This document shows positions 33,700-44,452 of a stretch of 64,000 nt of DNA, one piece after another. Under the pieces are notes generated by a model, which saw only the letters and a program-made list of their open reading frames with translations, searched no databases and had not been told where the DNA came from. Within the stretch, counting starts at the first letter, position 1; every line of letters starts with the position of its first letter. Position numbers and translations under genes: made by a program. This DNA is from Streptomyces roseofulvus (GTDB taxonomy: Bacteria > Actinomycetota > Actinomycetes > Streptomycetales > Streptomycetaceae), in the NCBI RefSeq assembly GCF_039534915.1, contig NZ_BAAAWE010000001.1:2294001-2358000 (forward strand). Direction: 5' to 3'.

Positions 33700-34551
33700 A
33701 TGCGCAACCCCGTCGGCGGCCACGTCCCCGTGGCCGGCGGACTCGCCACGACCGGCCTCGGCTACGCCCGCGAGCTCGGCGCCGAGACCGTCCAGGTCTT
33801 CGTCGCCAACCCGCGCGGCTGGGCCACCCCCACCGGCAACCCCGCCCAGGACGAGCGGTTCCGGGAGGAGTGCGCGGCGGAGTCCCTGTCGGCCTGGGTG
33901 CACGCCCCGTACCTGATCAACTTCGGCTCCCACACGGAGGCCACCGTCGAGAGGTCGGTGGAGTCGCTGCGCCACTCGCTGCGGCGCGGCCGGGAGATCG
34001 GCGCCAAGGGCGTGGTCGTGCACACCGGCTCGGCGACCGGCGGCCGCCCCCGCGAGGAGGCGCTGGCGCAGGTACGCGAGCGGATGCGGCCGCTCCTCGA
34101 CGAGCTGACCCACGAGGACGACCCGTACCTGCTCCTGGAGTCCACGGCCGGGCAGGGCTTCTCGCTCTGCTCCAGGGCGGAGGACTTCGGCCCGTACTTC
34201 GACGCGCTCGACCACCACCCCAAGCTGGGGATCTGCCTCGACACCTGCCACGTCTTCGCGGCCGGCCACGACCTGGCGGAGCCGGGCGGGGCGGTGCGGA
34301 CCCTGGACGAGCTGGTCGCCACGGTCGGCGAGGGCCGGCTGCGGCTGATCCATGCCAACGACTCCAAGGACGTCGTCGGCGCGCACAAGGACCGGCACGC
34401 CAACATCGGCGTCGGTCACATCGGCGAGGAGGCTTTCCGGCAGCTCCTGCGCCATCCGGCCACCGACGGGGTGCCGCTGGTCATCGAGACCCCGGGCGGC
34501 AGGGAAGGCCACGTCGCCGACATCGAGCTGCTCAAGAAGCTGCGCGACTAG
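33700..34551 (+). CDS. nfo: Deoxyribonuclease IV (AP endonuclease, Nfo type)
   Basis: A 283-residue xylose-isomerase-like TIM barrel matching endonuclease IV, which cuts DNA 5' to abasic sites in base excision repair. Metal ligands and motifs: WVHAPYLINFGS, GAKGVVVHTGSATG, LLLESTAGQGFSLC, LGICLDTCHVFAAGHDL, LIHANDSKDVVGAHKDRHANIGVGHIGEEAF and PLVIETPG. All nine-metal-site family positions seem to be present. It starts eight bases after the kinase gene, so they are likely one transcript. ATG start. Confidence 0.88.
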   Translation: MRNPVGGHVPVAGGLATTGLGYARELGAETVQVFVANPRGWATPTGNPAQDERFREECAAESLSAWVHAPYLINFGSHTEATVERSVESLRHSLRRGREIGAKGVVVHTGSATGGRPREEALAQVRERMRPLLDELTHEDDPYLLLESTAGQGFSLCSRAEDFGPYFDALDHHPKLGICLDTCHVFAAGHDLAEPGGAVRTLDELVATVGEGRLRLIHANDSKDVVGAHKDRHANIGVGHIGEEAFRQLLRHPATDGVPLVIETPGGREGHVADIELLKKLRD

Positions 34552-34553
34552 AA

Positions 34554-34572
34554 GTACCCCGAGGGGGTATAC
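34554..34572. promoter_or_regulatory. CsoR-like copper operator
   Basis: GTACCCCGAGGGGGTATAC is an imperfect palindrome with the C4-G5 core and TA-flanks known from CsoR operators of copper genes. It lies about 50 bases upstream of the His-rich DUF4396 gene, directly after the nfo stop. A copper link is inferred. Confidence 0.68.
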
Positions 34573-34624
34573 GGTCTCCTGACGAGAAGCAGGTCGACCG
34601 CTACCCGAGGTTGGGGGCACCCCC

Positions 34625-35170
34625 ATGGAGCACGAGACGCACGACCACCCCACGGGCCACACGGGCCACACGGGCCACACGGCTCATGGCGGCCACGCGG
34701 ACCATGCGGGCCACGCGGACCACGGCGGGGGCGCGGCCTCCTGGGGCATGGCCGTGAAGGCCACGCTGCACTGCCTCACCGGCTGCGCCATCGGCGAGGT
34801 CCTCGGCATGATCATCGGCACCGCGCTGGGCTGGGGCAACGCCCCCACCATGGTGCTGGCGATCGTCCTGGCGTTCTTCTTCGGCTACTCGCTCACGCTG
34901 TGGGCCGTGAAGCGGGCCGGCCTGACCCTGAAGGCCGCCGTCGGCGTCGCGCTCGCCGCCGACACGATCTCCATCACCGTGATGGAGATCGTGGACAACG
35001 CCGTCCTGCTGGTGGTCCCGGGCGCCATGGACGCCCATCTGTCGGACGCGCTCTTCTGGGGCGCCCTGGCGTTCGCGTTCCTCGTCGCCTTCCTGGTCAC
35101 CACGCCGGTCAACAAGTGGATGATCGGGCGCGGCAAGGGGCACGCGGTGGTGCACCGGTACCACCACTGA
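34625..35170 (+). CDS. His-rich DUF4396 membrane protein
   Basis: A 181-residue membrane protein. The first 40 residues hold about 15 histidines in repeats such as GHTGHTGHTAHGGHADHAGHADHGG, a metal-binding tail. Four hydrophobic helices follow (AIGEVLGMIIGTALGWG, MVLAIVLAFFFGYSLTLW, AVGVALAADTISITVMEIVDN, LFWGALAFAFLVAFLV), matching DUF4396. C-terminal KGHAVVHRYHH adds more His. With the CsoR-like site upstream, a role in copper handling is likely; transport versus storage is not shown. The start is ATG. Confidence 0.82.
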   Translation: MEHETHDHPTGHTGHTGHTAHGGHADHAGHADHGGGAASWGMAVKATLHCLTGCAIGEVLGMIIGTALGWGNAPTMVLAIVLAFFFGYSLTLWAVKRAGLTLKAAVGVALAADTISITVMEIVDNAVLLVVPGAMDAHLSDALFWGALAFAFLVAFLVTTPVNKWMIGRGKGHAVVHRYHH

Positions 35171-35174
35171 CGGG

Positions 35175-35828
35175 TCAGAGCTCCGGGCCGTCGCCCGGTT
35201 CCTCCTGGTAGGAGTAGCGCTGCTCGGTCCACGGGTCGCCGACGTTGTGGTAGCCGCGCTCCTCCCAGAAGCCCCGGCGGTCGGCGGTCATGTACTCCAC
35301 GCCTCGGACCCACTTCGGGCCCTTCCAGGCGTACAGGTGCGGCACGACGAGCCGCAGCGGGAAGCCGTGCTCGGCGGTGAGCAGCTCGCCGTCCTTGTGG
35401 GTGGCGAAGATCGTGCGCTCGTCGGCGAAGTCGGAGAGCCGCATGTTGGCGCTGTAGCCGTACTCGGCCCAGACCATCACGTGCGTGACGTGCGGCGCCG
35501 GCGGCGCGAGCTCCAGGACCGTCCGGGCGGTGACGCCGCCCCATTCGGCCCCGAGCATGCTGAACTTCGTCACGCAGTGCAGATCGGCCACCACGGTGGA
35601 GAACGGCAGGGCCGAGAACTCCTCGTGGTTCCAGCAGCGCTTCTCGCCGTCGGCGGTCGCCCCGAAGACCCGGAACTCCCAGCGCTCGGGCTTGAACTTC
35701 GGCACCGGCCCGTAGTGGGTGACCGGCCAGCCGCGCTGGAGCCGCTGCCCCGGCGGCAGCTCGGGCGAAATGTCCGGCATCCCCGCTTCCCGGTGTACTC
35801 CGCTGTCCGGCTGACCCATGTCATCCAT
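35175..35828 (-). CDS. Sulfite-oxidase-type molybdopterin oxidoreductase
   Basis: A 217-residue protein with the oxidoreductase molybdopterin-binding domain: PKFKPERWEFRVFGATADG, then VADLHCVTKFSMLGAEWGGV, where the Cys would bind molybdenum, and HVMVWAEYGYSANMRLSDFAD. The C-terminal half has FPLRLVVPHLYAWKGPKWVRGVEYM. It is a short member without the dimerisation domain of sulfite oxidase and has no Tat signal, so it is probably cytosolic. The start MDDMGQPDSG is one of two close ATGs; an upstream frame extension has no codon bias. Substrate unknown. Confidence 0.84.
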   Translation of the reverse strand: MDDMGQPDSGVHREAGMPDISPELPPGQRLQRGWPVTHYGPVPKFKPERWEFRVFGATADGEKRCWNHEEFSALPFSTVVADLHCVTKFSMLGAEWGGVTARTVLELAPPAPHVTHVMVWAEYGYSANMRLSDFADERTIFATHKDGELLTAEHGFPLRLVVPHLYAWKGPKWVRGVEYMTADRRGFWEERGYHNVGDPWTEQRYSYQEEPGDGPEL

Positions 35829-36000
35829 GGTGACAGACCGCGAGGGGTGGTCATGACCAGCCACCCACCCGGACGCACCCATTCGGGCAACTCCTACTAA
35901 GCCTGCACTTACTGGACGCCCCCCATTCGGAGTGCGAGGATGCGGCCATCCCGCCCTGTGAGGGGCCGGACACGTCCCGTGATGGAAGGAACCTGGAGCG

Positions 36001-36477
36001 ATGCAGGGCGACCCCGAGGTCCTGGAGTTTCTGAACGAGCAGCTGACCGGCGAGCTGACGGCCATCAACCAGTACTGGCTGCACTACCGCATCCAGGACA
36101 ACAAGGGCTGGACGAAGCTCGCGAAGTACACCCGCGAAGAGTCCATCGACGAGATGAAGCACGCGGACAAGCTGACCGAGCGCATCCTGATGCTCGACGG
36201 CCTGCCCAACTACCAGCGGCTCTTCCACGTGCGCGTCGGCCAGACCATCACCGAGATGTTCCAGGCGGACCGCCAGGTCGAGGTCGAGGCGATCGACCGC
36301 CTCAAGCGGGGCATCGAGGTCATGCGCGCCAAGGGCGACATCACCTCGGCCAACCTCTTCGAGGAGATCCTCGCGGACGAGGAGCACCACATCGACTACC
36401 TGGACACCCAGCTGGAGCTGATCGAGTCGCTGGGCGAGGCGCTCTACATCTCGACGCTCATCGAGCAGCCGAGCTAG
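36001..36477 (+). CDS. bfr: Bacterioferritin
   Basis: A 158-residue ferritin-like protein that stores iron as a 24-mer. Ferroxidase residues are Glu18, Glu51 and His54 in ESIDEMKHADKLTERI, plus Glu94 and the EEHHID motif (Glu127, His130). Met52 is the haem ligand of bacterioferritins. The ATG follows GGAACCTGGAGCG. It faces the bfd gene with only 16 bases between the stops, so the two are convergent partners in iron storage and release. Confidence 0.95.
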   Translation: MQGDPEVLEFLNEQLTGELTAINQYWLHYRIQDNKGWTKLAKYTREESIDEMKHADKLTERILMLDGLPNYQRLFHVRVGQTITEMFQADRQVEVEAIDRLKRGIEVMRAKGDITSANLFEEILADEEHHIDYLDTQLELIESLGEALYISTLIEQPS

Positions 36478-36493
36478 CGCCGGCCGGGCCGGG

Positions 36494-36739
36494 CTACGCG
36501 GCCTCGGACAGGTCGCCCGTCTCCGCCTCGAGGGCGGGCATGCCCTGGTTCAGGAGCTCGCGGCGCGGGCAGTTCCCCCGCCCGAGGAGCGCCTGGATGT
36601 GCCGTACGCACGAACCGCAGTCCGTGCCCGCCTTGCTGGCGGAGGCGATCTGGCGGGGCGTGCAGGCGCCGGCCTCCGCGTGCTCCTTGACCTGCTTCTC
36701 CGTGACACCGAAGCATGAGCAGACGTACACGCGGTTCAC
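36494..36739 (-). CDS. bfd: Bacterioferritin-associated ferredoxin Bfd
   Basis: An 81-residue [2Fe-2S] protein of the BFD fold: VYVCSCFGVTEKQVKE, then AGTDCGSCVRHIQALL, giving the four cluster cysteines as CxC...CxxC. Bfd reduces bacterioferritin so that stored iron is released. It has a DmdR1-type iron box just upstream and so should be induced in iron limitation, opposite to storage by Bfr. The GTG start overlaps a good AGGTG; GGCGGGAGG precedes it. Confidence 0.92.
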   Translation of the reverse strand: MNRVYVCSCFGVTEKQVKEHAEAGACTPRQIASASKAGTDCGSCVRHIQALLGRGNCPRRELLNQGMPALEAETGDLSEAA

Positions 36740-36755
36740 CTCCCGCCGAGATCGA

Positions 36756-36774
36756 TTAGGCTAACCTAACCTTA
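36756..36774. promoter_or_regulatory. DmdR1/DtxR-type iron box
   Basis: TTAGGCTAACCTAACCTTA (read on the bfd strand as TAAGGTTAGGTTAGCCTAA) agrees with the streptomycete iron box TTAGGTTAGGCTCACCTAA at about 15 of 19 positions. It lies 17 bases upstream of the bfd start, where a ferrous-iron-loaded repressor would block transcription. Confidence 0.85.
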
Positions 36775-36807
36775 CCCGGCGGGTGGGGGGCGTAAAAGCC
36801 TTCGATA

Positions 36808-36850
36808 CGACGATGGGGCGCGGATCACAAGGATCCGCGCCCCATCGTCG
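36808..36850. terminator. Perfect 19-base hairpin terminator
   Basis: A 19-base perfect stem beginning CGACGATGGGG with a five-base loop follows the DAHP synthase gene (leftward), with CTTTTACG some 12 bases further on. It separates that gene from bfd. Confidence 0.8.
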
Positions 36851-36861
36851 TAGGTACCTAC

Positions 36862-38334
<1,473 letters not shown>

Positions 38335-38400
38335 TCAGCAAACGAGCAAACCGGCTCGGGGGCTGAGCCACACATACATAGCGACGACACAGGGGTGGGT

Positions 38401-41211
38401 GTGACCCAGAGGCACCGCAGGGATCGCAAGAAGAAACGACTCTTGTACGGAGCGGCGGCCGCGGTCGTCGCCACGGCCACCATCGGCACCATCGCGGTCG
38501 CCTCGCCGGGCCTCCTCGGCACGGCCGACGACCCGAAGCCCGGCTCCACGGCCACCCTCCAGGAACAGTTCGCGTCGGCGGCGGCGGAGTTCGACGTGCC
38601 GCAGAGCGTGCTGATGGCGGTGTCGTACCAGAAGTCGCTCTGGGAGTCGCACGACGGCGCTCCCAGCACCACGGGCAGCTACAACGTCATGGGGCTGACC
38701 AAGGTCGACCCGGAGGACGTCGAGGTCGAGATCACCGACGAGCAGATCCGGCACTTCAACGGCAGCGGCCGCCCGGAGATCGAGAAGAAGTTCGACCCGG
38801 AGGCGGTCCGTCGTGCCCTGGAGAAGTCGGTGGTCGACACCGACGATCCGAAGCTCCACACCCTGGACAAGGCCGCAGAGCTGATCGGCGCCTCCACGAC
38901 GGCCGTCCAGAACGACACCGCCGCCTCCATCCGGGCCGGCGCCGCACTGCTCGCCGAGTACCAGAAGCAGGCAGGTGCCGAGCTGTCCGAGGAGCCGGGC
39001 GACTGGTACCCGGCGGTGGCCCGCTACAGCGAATCCTCCGAACGGAAGGGCGCGGACGTCTTCGCGAAGCGCGTCTTCGAGTCGATCGAGACGGGCGAAC
39101 GGGCGACCACCCTCGACGGCGAGCAGGTCAGCCTGCCCGCGGACCCGTCGGTCGACCCGGTCAAGCCGTCGAACGTTCCGCTGGCCGCCACTTTCGCGAG
39201 CACCACGGCGGCCACCGTGGACTGCCCGACGACCGTGAACTGTCTGGCGAAGTTCATCGTGCCGACCTCCACGGGTCAGAAGAACTACACGACGGCGAGC
39301 CGCCCCGCCTCGGGCGTGGACATCCGGCAGATCGTCATCCACGACACCGAGGGTCCCTGGGACGGGTCCCTCCGGGTCCTCACCACCCCCACCGGCGGCG
39401 CCAGCGCCCACTACATGGTGAGCCAGGCGGGCGACAAGATCGCCCAGATGGTGGAGAACAAGGACCTGGCCTGGCACGCGGGCAACTGGACCCACAACAT
39501 GCACTCCATCGGCGTGGAGCACGAGGGCTGGGCCATCAAGGAGGGCTACTGGTTCGACCCGCAGCTCTACCGCACCTCCGCCGAGCTGGTGAAGCACCTG
39601 GCCACGAAGTACAACGTCCCCATCGATCGCGAACACATCATCGGTCACGACGAGGTCGCGCTGTCGCTCGACAACAAGACCGGCAACCTGCACTGGGACG
39701 CGGGCCCGTACTGGGACTGGAACTACTACATGTCCCTGCTCGGCGCCCCGCAGGGCGACCAGGGTGCGGGCGGTCTGCTCCGCGCCGGGCAGACGGTCCG
39801 CGTGGTGCCTCCGTTCACCACGGCGAACCAGACGGCGATGACGTACTTCGACGACGTCACCAAGACGAACAAGACGGCCTCTGTCCGCCCCGTCAACTTC
39901 GGCTACCTCTACAGCGACTCGTCGACGAGCGCCGCGGCCCTCAAGGACCCGTACTTCTCGGCGCTGGCGACCCAGGGCTCGAACTATGCCAACAAGGTCC
40001 GCGCGGGCGGCCTGTACGTCGTCGCCGACGTCCGTCCCAACTGGACGGCGATCTGGTACGCGGGTCAGAAGGCCTGGTTCTACAACCCCGGCGGCCAGTA
40101 CACCGTGCCGGTGAACGCCACCACGGTGAAGGTCAAGTCCGGCCTGGCCACGGCCAAGATCTACGGCCGCGCCTTCCCGGAGACCGCCGCCTACACCGCG
40201 GCCGGCCTCGCCGCCCCCGGTGACGAGAACGCCTACCTCACGAAGTTCCAGGATGCGTACGCCTTCGACGCGGGCCAGGAGGCCTATGTCAAGGCCGGTC
40301 CCGCGGTGAAGGGCGACGACTGGTTCGGCTCCGCCCAGAAGAACGTCATCGGCTCCACGATGTTCGTGCCGATCCGCTTCCACCACAAGATCGTGTGGGT
40401 GAAGCAGAGCGACATCGTCGAGGCGCCCGGCGCCGCGCCCGTCGCCACCACCGACCGCTACAACGTCATCGCCCGCGACAAGTCCGGCGTCCTCTGGCAG
40501 TACCAGGGCACCGGGTCCGGGACCGCGCCGTTCCTGACGCGGTACCGGGTCGGCAGCGGGTGGGGCGTGTACAACGCGATCACGCCGATGACCGCGCTGC
40601 GGGCCGACGGGACCGGGGACATCGTCGCCCGGGACAAGGACGGCGTGCTCTGGTACTACAAGGCCACCGGCAACCCGTCCAAGCCCTTCGCCACCCGGCT
40701 GAAGGTCGGCGGCGGCTGGGGCGTCTACAACAAGCTCCTCGGCGCCCGGGACATGAACGGCGACGGCCGGCCCGACCTGATCGCCCGGGACGCGTCCGGC
40801 GTGCTGTGGCTGTACACGAACACCGGCGCCACCCCGAACCCCTTCGCGACCCGCGTGAAGGTCGGCGGCGGCTGGAACGTCTACAACGAGCTCATCAGCA
40901 CCGGCGACATGACCGGTGACGGCCGGCCGGACCTGATCGCCCGCGACACGACCGGCTACCTGTGGCTGTACAAGAACACGGGCGGTTCGCCGAACCCGTA
41001 CGCCACCCGGGCCAAGGTCGGCGGCGGCTGGGGCGTCTACAACGTCATGGTCGGCCCGAGCGACCTCGACAAGGACGGCAAGCCGGACCTGATCGCCCGC
41101 GACACGACCGGCAACCTCTGGTTCTACAAGAACACCAACAGCTACCCGAACCCGTACGCCCCGCGCGTCTCGGTTGGCGGTGGCTGGGGGATCTACGACC
41201 TGATCGTCTGA
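38401..41211 (+). CDS. Secreted N-acetylmuramoyl-L-alanine amidase with C-terminal repeats
   Basis: A 936-residue exported protein. A basic N-terminus (TQRHRRDRKKKR) and hydrophobic stretch (LLYGAAAAVVATATIGTIAVASPGLL) form a signal or anchor. A lysozyme-like helical region (about residues 50-250) follows. The amidase_2 domain (about 300-450) has zinc ligands in RQIVIHDTEG, DLAWHAGNW and REHIIGHDEVA. From about residue 680 come five tandem units of about 50 residues, each ending VGGGWGVYN and carrying the FG-GAP-like DxNGDGRPDLIARD. The repeats probably fold as part of a beta-propeller and bind cell wall. The GTG start at TQRHRR is one of two close candidates. Confidence 0.88.
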   Translation: MTQRHRRDRKKKRLLYGAAAAVVATATIGTIAVASPGLLGTADDPKPGSTATLQEQFASAAAEFDVPQSVLMAVSYQKSLWESHDGAPSTTGSYNVMGLTKVDPEDVEVEITDEQIRHFNGSGRPEIEKKFDPEAVRRALEKSVVDTDDPKLHTLDKAAELIGASTTAVQNDTAASIRAGAALLAEYQKQAGAELSEEPGDWYPAVARYSESSERKGADVFAKRVFESIETGERATTLDGEQVSLPADPSVDPVKPSNVPLAATFASTTAATVDCPTTVNCLAKFIVPTSTGQKNYTTASRPASGVDIRQIVIHDTEGPWDGSLRVLTTPTGGASAHYMVSQAGDKIAQMVENKDLAWHAGNWTHNMHSIGVEHEGWAIKEGYWFDPQLYRTSAELVKHLATKYNVPIDREHIIGHDEVALSLDNKTGNLHWDAGPYWDWNYYMSLLGAPQGDQGAGGLLRAGQTVRVVPPFTTANQTAMTYFDDVTKTNKTASVRPVNFGYLYSDSSTSAAALKDPYFSALATQGSNYANKVRAGGLYVVADVRPNWTAIWYAGQKAWFYNPGGQYTVPVNATTVKVKSGLATAKIYGRAFPETAAYTAAGLAAPGDENAYLTKFQDAYAFDAGQEAYVKAGPAVKGDDWFGSAQKNVIGSTMFVPIRFHHKIVWVKQSDIVEAPGAAPVATTDRYNVIARDKSGVLWQYQGTGSGTAPFLTRYRVGSGWGVYNAITPMTALRADGTGDIVARDKDGVLWYYKATGNPSKPFATRLKVGGGWGVYNKLLGARDMNGDGRPDLIARDASGVLWLYTNTGATPNPFATRVKVGGGWNVYNELISTGDMTGDGRPDLIARDTTGYLWLYKNTGGSPNPYATRAKVGGGWGVYNVMVGPSDLDKDGKPDLIARDTTGNLWFYKNTNSYPNPYAPRVSVGGGWGIYDLIV

Positions 41212-41228
41212 TCGGGTCGCACCCCGCG

Positions 41229-41270
41229 CGGGGCCCGTTCCGTACCGTCCGCGGTGCGGAACGGGCCCCG
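41229..41270 (+). terminator. Terminator of the amidase gene
   Basis: A 14-base perfect stem, CGGGGCCCGTTCCG / CGGAACGGGCCCCG, with a 14-base loop and then TTCCCG. It lies just after the amidase stop and before the trp leader. Confidence 0.72.
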
Positions 41271-41301
41271 TTCCCGTCTCCCGCTGGGTTACAGTGCTCG
41301 C

Positions 41302-41358
41302 ATGTACGCGCTGACGACCCAGAACTGGTGGTGGACCGTCCCTCCGGCGGCCCACTGA
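41302..41358 (+). CDS. trpL: trp leader peptide
   Basis: An 18-codon open frame, MYALTTQNWWWTVPPAAH, with three consecutive Trp codons (UGG at codons 9-11), followed after 25 bases by a strong terminator hairpin. It closely resembles the leader known from the Streptomyces venezuelae trpE(G) attenuator as I remember it. When charged tRNA-Trp is scarce, ribosomes would stall on the WWW codons and let the anti-terminator form. It is too short for normal gene finding, but the arrangement is diagnostic. A ribosome binding site is weak in front of the ATG. Confidence 0.93.
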   Translation: MYALTTQNWWWTVPPAAH

Positions 41359-41383
41359 CTGCGCGTACTCCGAAGACCACGCG

Positions 41384-41408
41384 AAGGCCGCCCGAGGGGC
41401 GGCCTTTC
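41384..41408 (+). terminator. trp attenuator terminator
   Basis: A 10-base stem, AAGGCCGCCC / GGGCGGCCTT, with a three-base loop followed by TTCTC. It sits between the leader peptide and the trpEG gene and acts as the attenuator. Competing pairing is possible with GGCGGCCCAC around 41346-41355, overlapping the leader's end. Confidence 0.88.
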
Positions 41409-41458
41409 TCGTACCCGCGAGGCCGTTCCTCTCCGTACTCCGACCGGAAGGAACACCC

Positions 41459-43333
41459 ATGGACTTCGACCTCTCCCGTCTCCTCGACGACTCCGCACCG
41501 CCCTTCGCGCTGCTGCGCCGCCGCACCCCCGGCCGTGACCACGACACCGTCGAGGTGCTGGTCGGCGCCGTCCACGAGGCGGAGCGGCTGGCCGAGCTGC
41601 CGGTGGGCGAGCGGCCGGCGCTCGCGCTGGTGCCGTTCCGGCAGATCCGGGAGCGGGGCTTCGACGTGCGGGACGACGGCACCCCGCTCTCCGTGCTGGT
41701 CGCCGAGGAGGCGTACGAGCTGCCGCTCGGCGAGGTGCTCGACGCGCTGCCCGCCCACCGGGTCGAGGTCACCGGCGGGGCGTTCGACGTCTCCGACGAG
41801 GAGTACGCGGGGACCGTGCGGCGGGTGATCGAGGACGAGATCGGGGCCGGCGAGGGCGCCAACTTCGTCATCCGGCGGACGTACACCGGTGAGATCCCCG
41901 GCTTCGGGCGGGCCGACGCGCTCGCGCTCTTCCGGCGGCTGCTCGCCGGCGAGCGGGGCGCGTACTGGACCTTCGTGGTCCACACCGGGAAGCGGTGCCT
42001 GGTCGGTGCCAGCCCCGAGGTGCACGTGCGGATGGCGGGCGGGACCGTCGTCATGAACCCGATCAGCGGCACGTACCGGTACCCGGACGGGGCCGCGCCG
42101 ACCGCCGAGGGGCTGCTCGGCTTCCTCGCCGACCGCAAGGAGACCGAGGAGCTCTCCATGGTGGTCGACGAGGAGCTGAAGATGATGTGCACGGTCGGCG
42201 ACATGGGCGGGGTGGTGATCGGGCCGCGGCTGAAGGAGATGGCGCACCTCGCGCACACCGAGTACGAGCTGCGCGGGCGGTCCTCGCTGGACGTGCGGGA
42301 GGTGCTGCGGGAGACGATGTTCGCGGCGACCGTGACGGGCTCGCCGGTGCAGAACGCCTGCCGGGTGATCGAGCGTCACGAGGCCGGCGGGCGCGGCTAC
42401 TACGCGGGGGCGCTGGCGCTGCTCGGCACGGACGAGAACGGGGCGCAGACGCTGGACTCCCCCATCCTCATCCGGACCGCCGACATCACCGCCGACGGGC
42501 GGCTGCGGGTGCCGGTGGGGGCGACCCTGGTGCGGCACTCGGACCCGGCGGGCGAGGTCGCCGAGACCCACGCGAAGGCGGCGGCGGTGCTGGCGGCGCT
42601 CGGGGTGCGGGACGGGCGCCCGGCGGGCGACTCCCCCGCCCGGCCGCGGCTGGCGGACGATCCGCGGGTGCGGGCGGCGCTGGACGCCCGGCGGGCGGAT
42701 CTGGCGCCGTTCTGGCTGCGGATGCAGACCCGGTCCGCGGAGCTCTCCGGCCACGCGCTGGTGGTCGACGCGGAGGACACCTTCACCGCGATGCTGGCGC
42801 ACCTGCTGCGTTCCTCGGGCCTGGAGGTGTCGGTGCTGCGGTACGACGAGCCGGGGCTGCGGGAGCTGGTGCTCGCCCATGAGGGGCCCGTGGTGCTGGG
42901 CCCCGGGCCGGGCGATCCGACGGACGCGGCCGACCCGAAGATGCGGTTCCTGCGCGGGCTCACCGCCGAGCTGCTGCGCGGCCACCGGCACGGGCTGCTC
43001 GGCGTGTGCCTCGGGCACGAGCTGATCGCGGCGGAGCTGGGCCTGGACATCGTGCGCAAGCGGACCCCGTTCCAGGGCGCCCAGGTCCGGATCGACCTGT
43101 TCGGTCAGGAGCGCACGGTCGGCTTCTACAACAGCTTCACGGCGCGCTGTGACGAGCGGGAGGCGACGGAGCTGGCGCTGCACCGGATCGAGGTGAGCCG
43201 GGACACGGCGACGGACGAGGTGCACGCGCTGCGCGGGCCGGGCTTCGCGGGCGTGCAGTTCCACCCGGAGTCGGTGCTGACGCTGGAGGGCGCGGCGGTG
43301 ACGGCCTCGCTGCTGGCCGGCGTGCTGGTCTAG
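41459..43333 (+). CDS. trpE: Fused anthranilate synthase TrpE-TrpG
   Basis: A 624-residue fusion. The first about 395 residues are the chorismate-binding component I (RRTYTGEIPGFGRADALALF, VGASPEVHVRMAGGTVVMNPISGTYRYPDG, ELSMVVDEELKMMCTV, GSPVQNACRVIERHEAGGRGYYAGALALLG). After a linker comes the glutamine amidotransferase: GPVVLGPGPGDPTD, GLLGVCLGHELIAAELG with the nucleophilic Cys, and GVQFHPESVL with His and Glu. It converts chorismate and glutamine to anthranilate. The ATG follows GGAAGGAAC. The attenuator upstream gives tryptophan control. The fused form is also used for secondary metabolism, but the attenuator favours tryptophan synthesis. Confidence 0.93.
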   Translation: MDFDLSRLLDDSAPPFALLRRRTPGRDHDTVEVLVGAVHEAERLAELPVGERPALALVPFRQIRERGFDVRDDGTPLSVLVAEEAYELPLGEVLDALPAHRVEVTGGAFDVSDEEYAGTVRRVIEDEIGAGEGANFVIRRTYTGEIPGFGRADALALFRRLLAGERGAYWTFVVHTGKRCLVGASPEVHVRMAGGTVVMNPISGTYRYPDGAAPTAEGLLGFLADRKETEELSMVVDEELKMMCTVGDMGGVVIGPRLKEMAHLAHTEYELRGRSSLDVREVLRETMFAATVTGSPVQNACRVIERHEAGGRGYYAGALALLGTDENGAQTLDSPILIRTADITADGRLRVPVGATLVRHSDPAGEVAETHAKAAAVLAALGVRDGRPAGDSPARPRLADDPRVRAALDARRADLAPFWLRMQTRSAELSGHALVVDAEDTFTAMLAHLLRSSGLEVSVLRYDEPGLRELVLAHEGPVVLGPGPGDPTDAADPKMRFLRGLTAELLRGHRHGLLGVCLGHELIAAELGLDIVRKRTPFQGAQVRIDLFGQERTVGFYNSFTARCDEREATELALHRIEVSRDTATDEVHALRGPGFAGVQFHPESVLTLEGAAVTASLLAGVLV

Positions 43334-43341
43334 GAAGTGTC

Positions 43342-44343
<1,002 letters not shown>

Positions 44344-44452
44344 GCCAGTCCTCCCGCCAGAGAGCGCCAGAGAGCGCCAAAGAGCCGCATACGCGCCCGA
44401 ATATACGGCTCCGTCCCGGCGTCCGCTCTCCGTCCGCCCGGCGCGCGGCCGG

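Noticed and set aside
38335..42258. 1300-codon leftward frame opposite the amidase and trpEG
   Set aside because: It covers two well-supported genes and the trp attenuator on the other strand, and has no family similarity.
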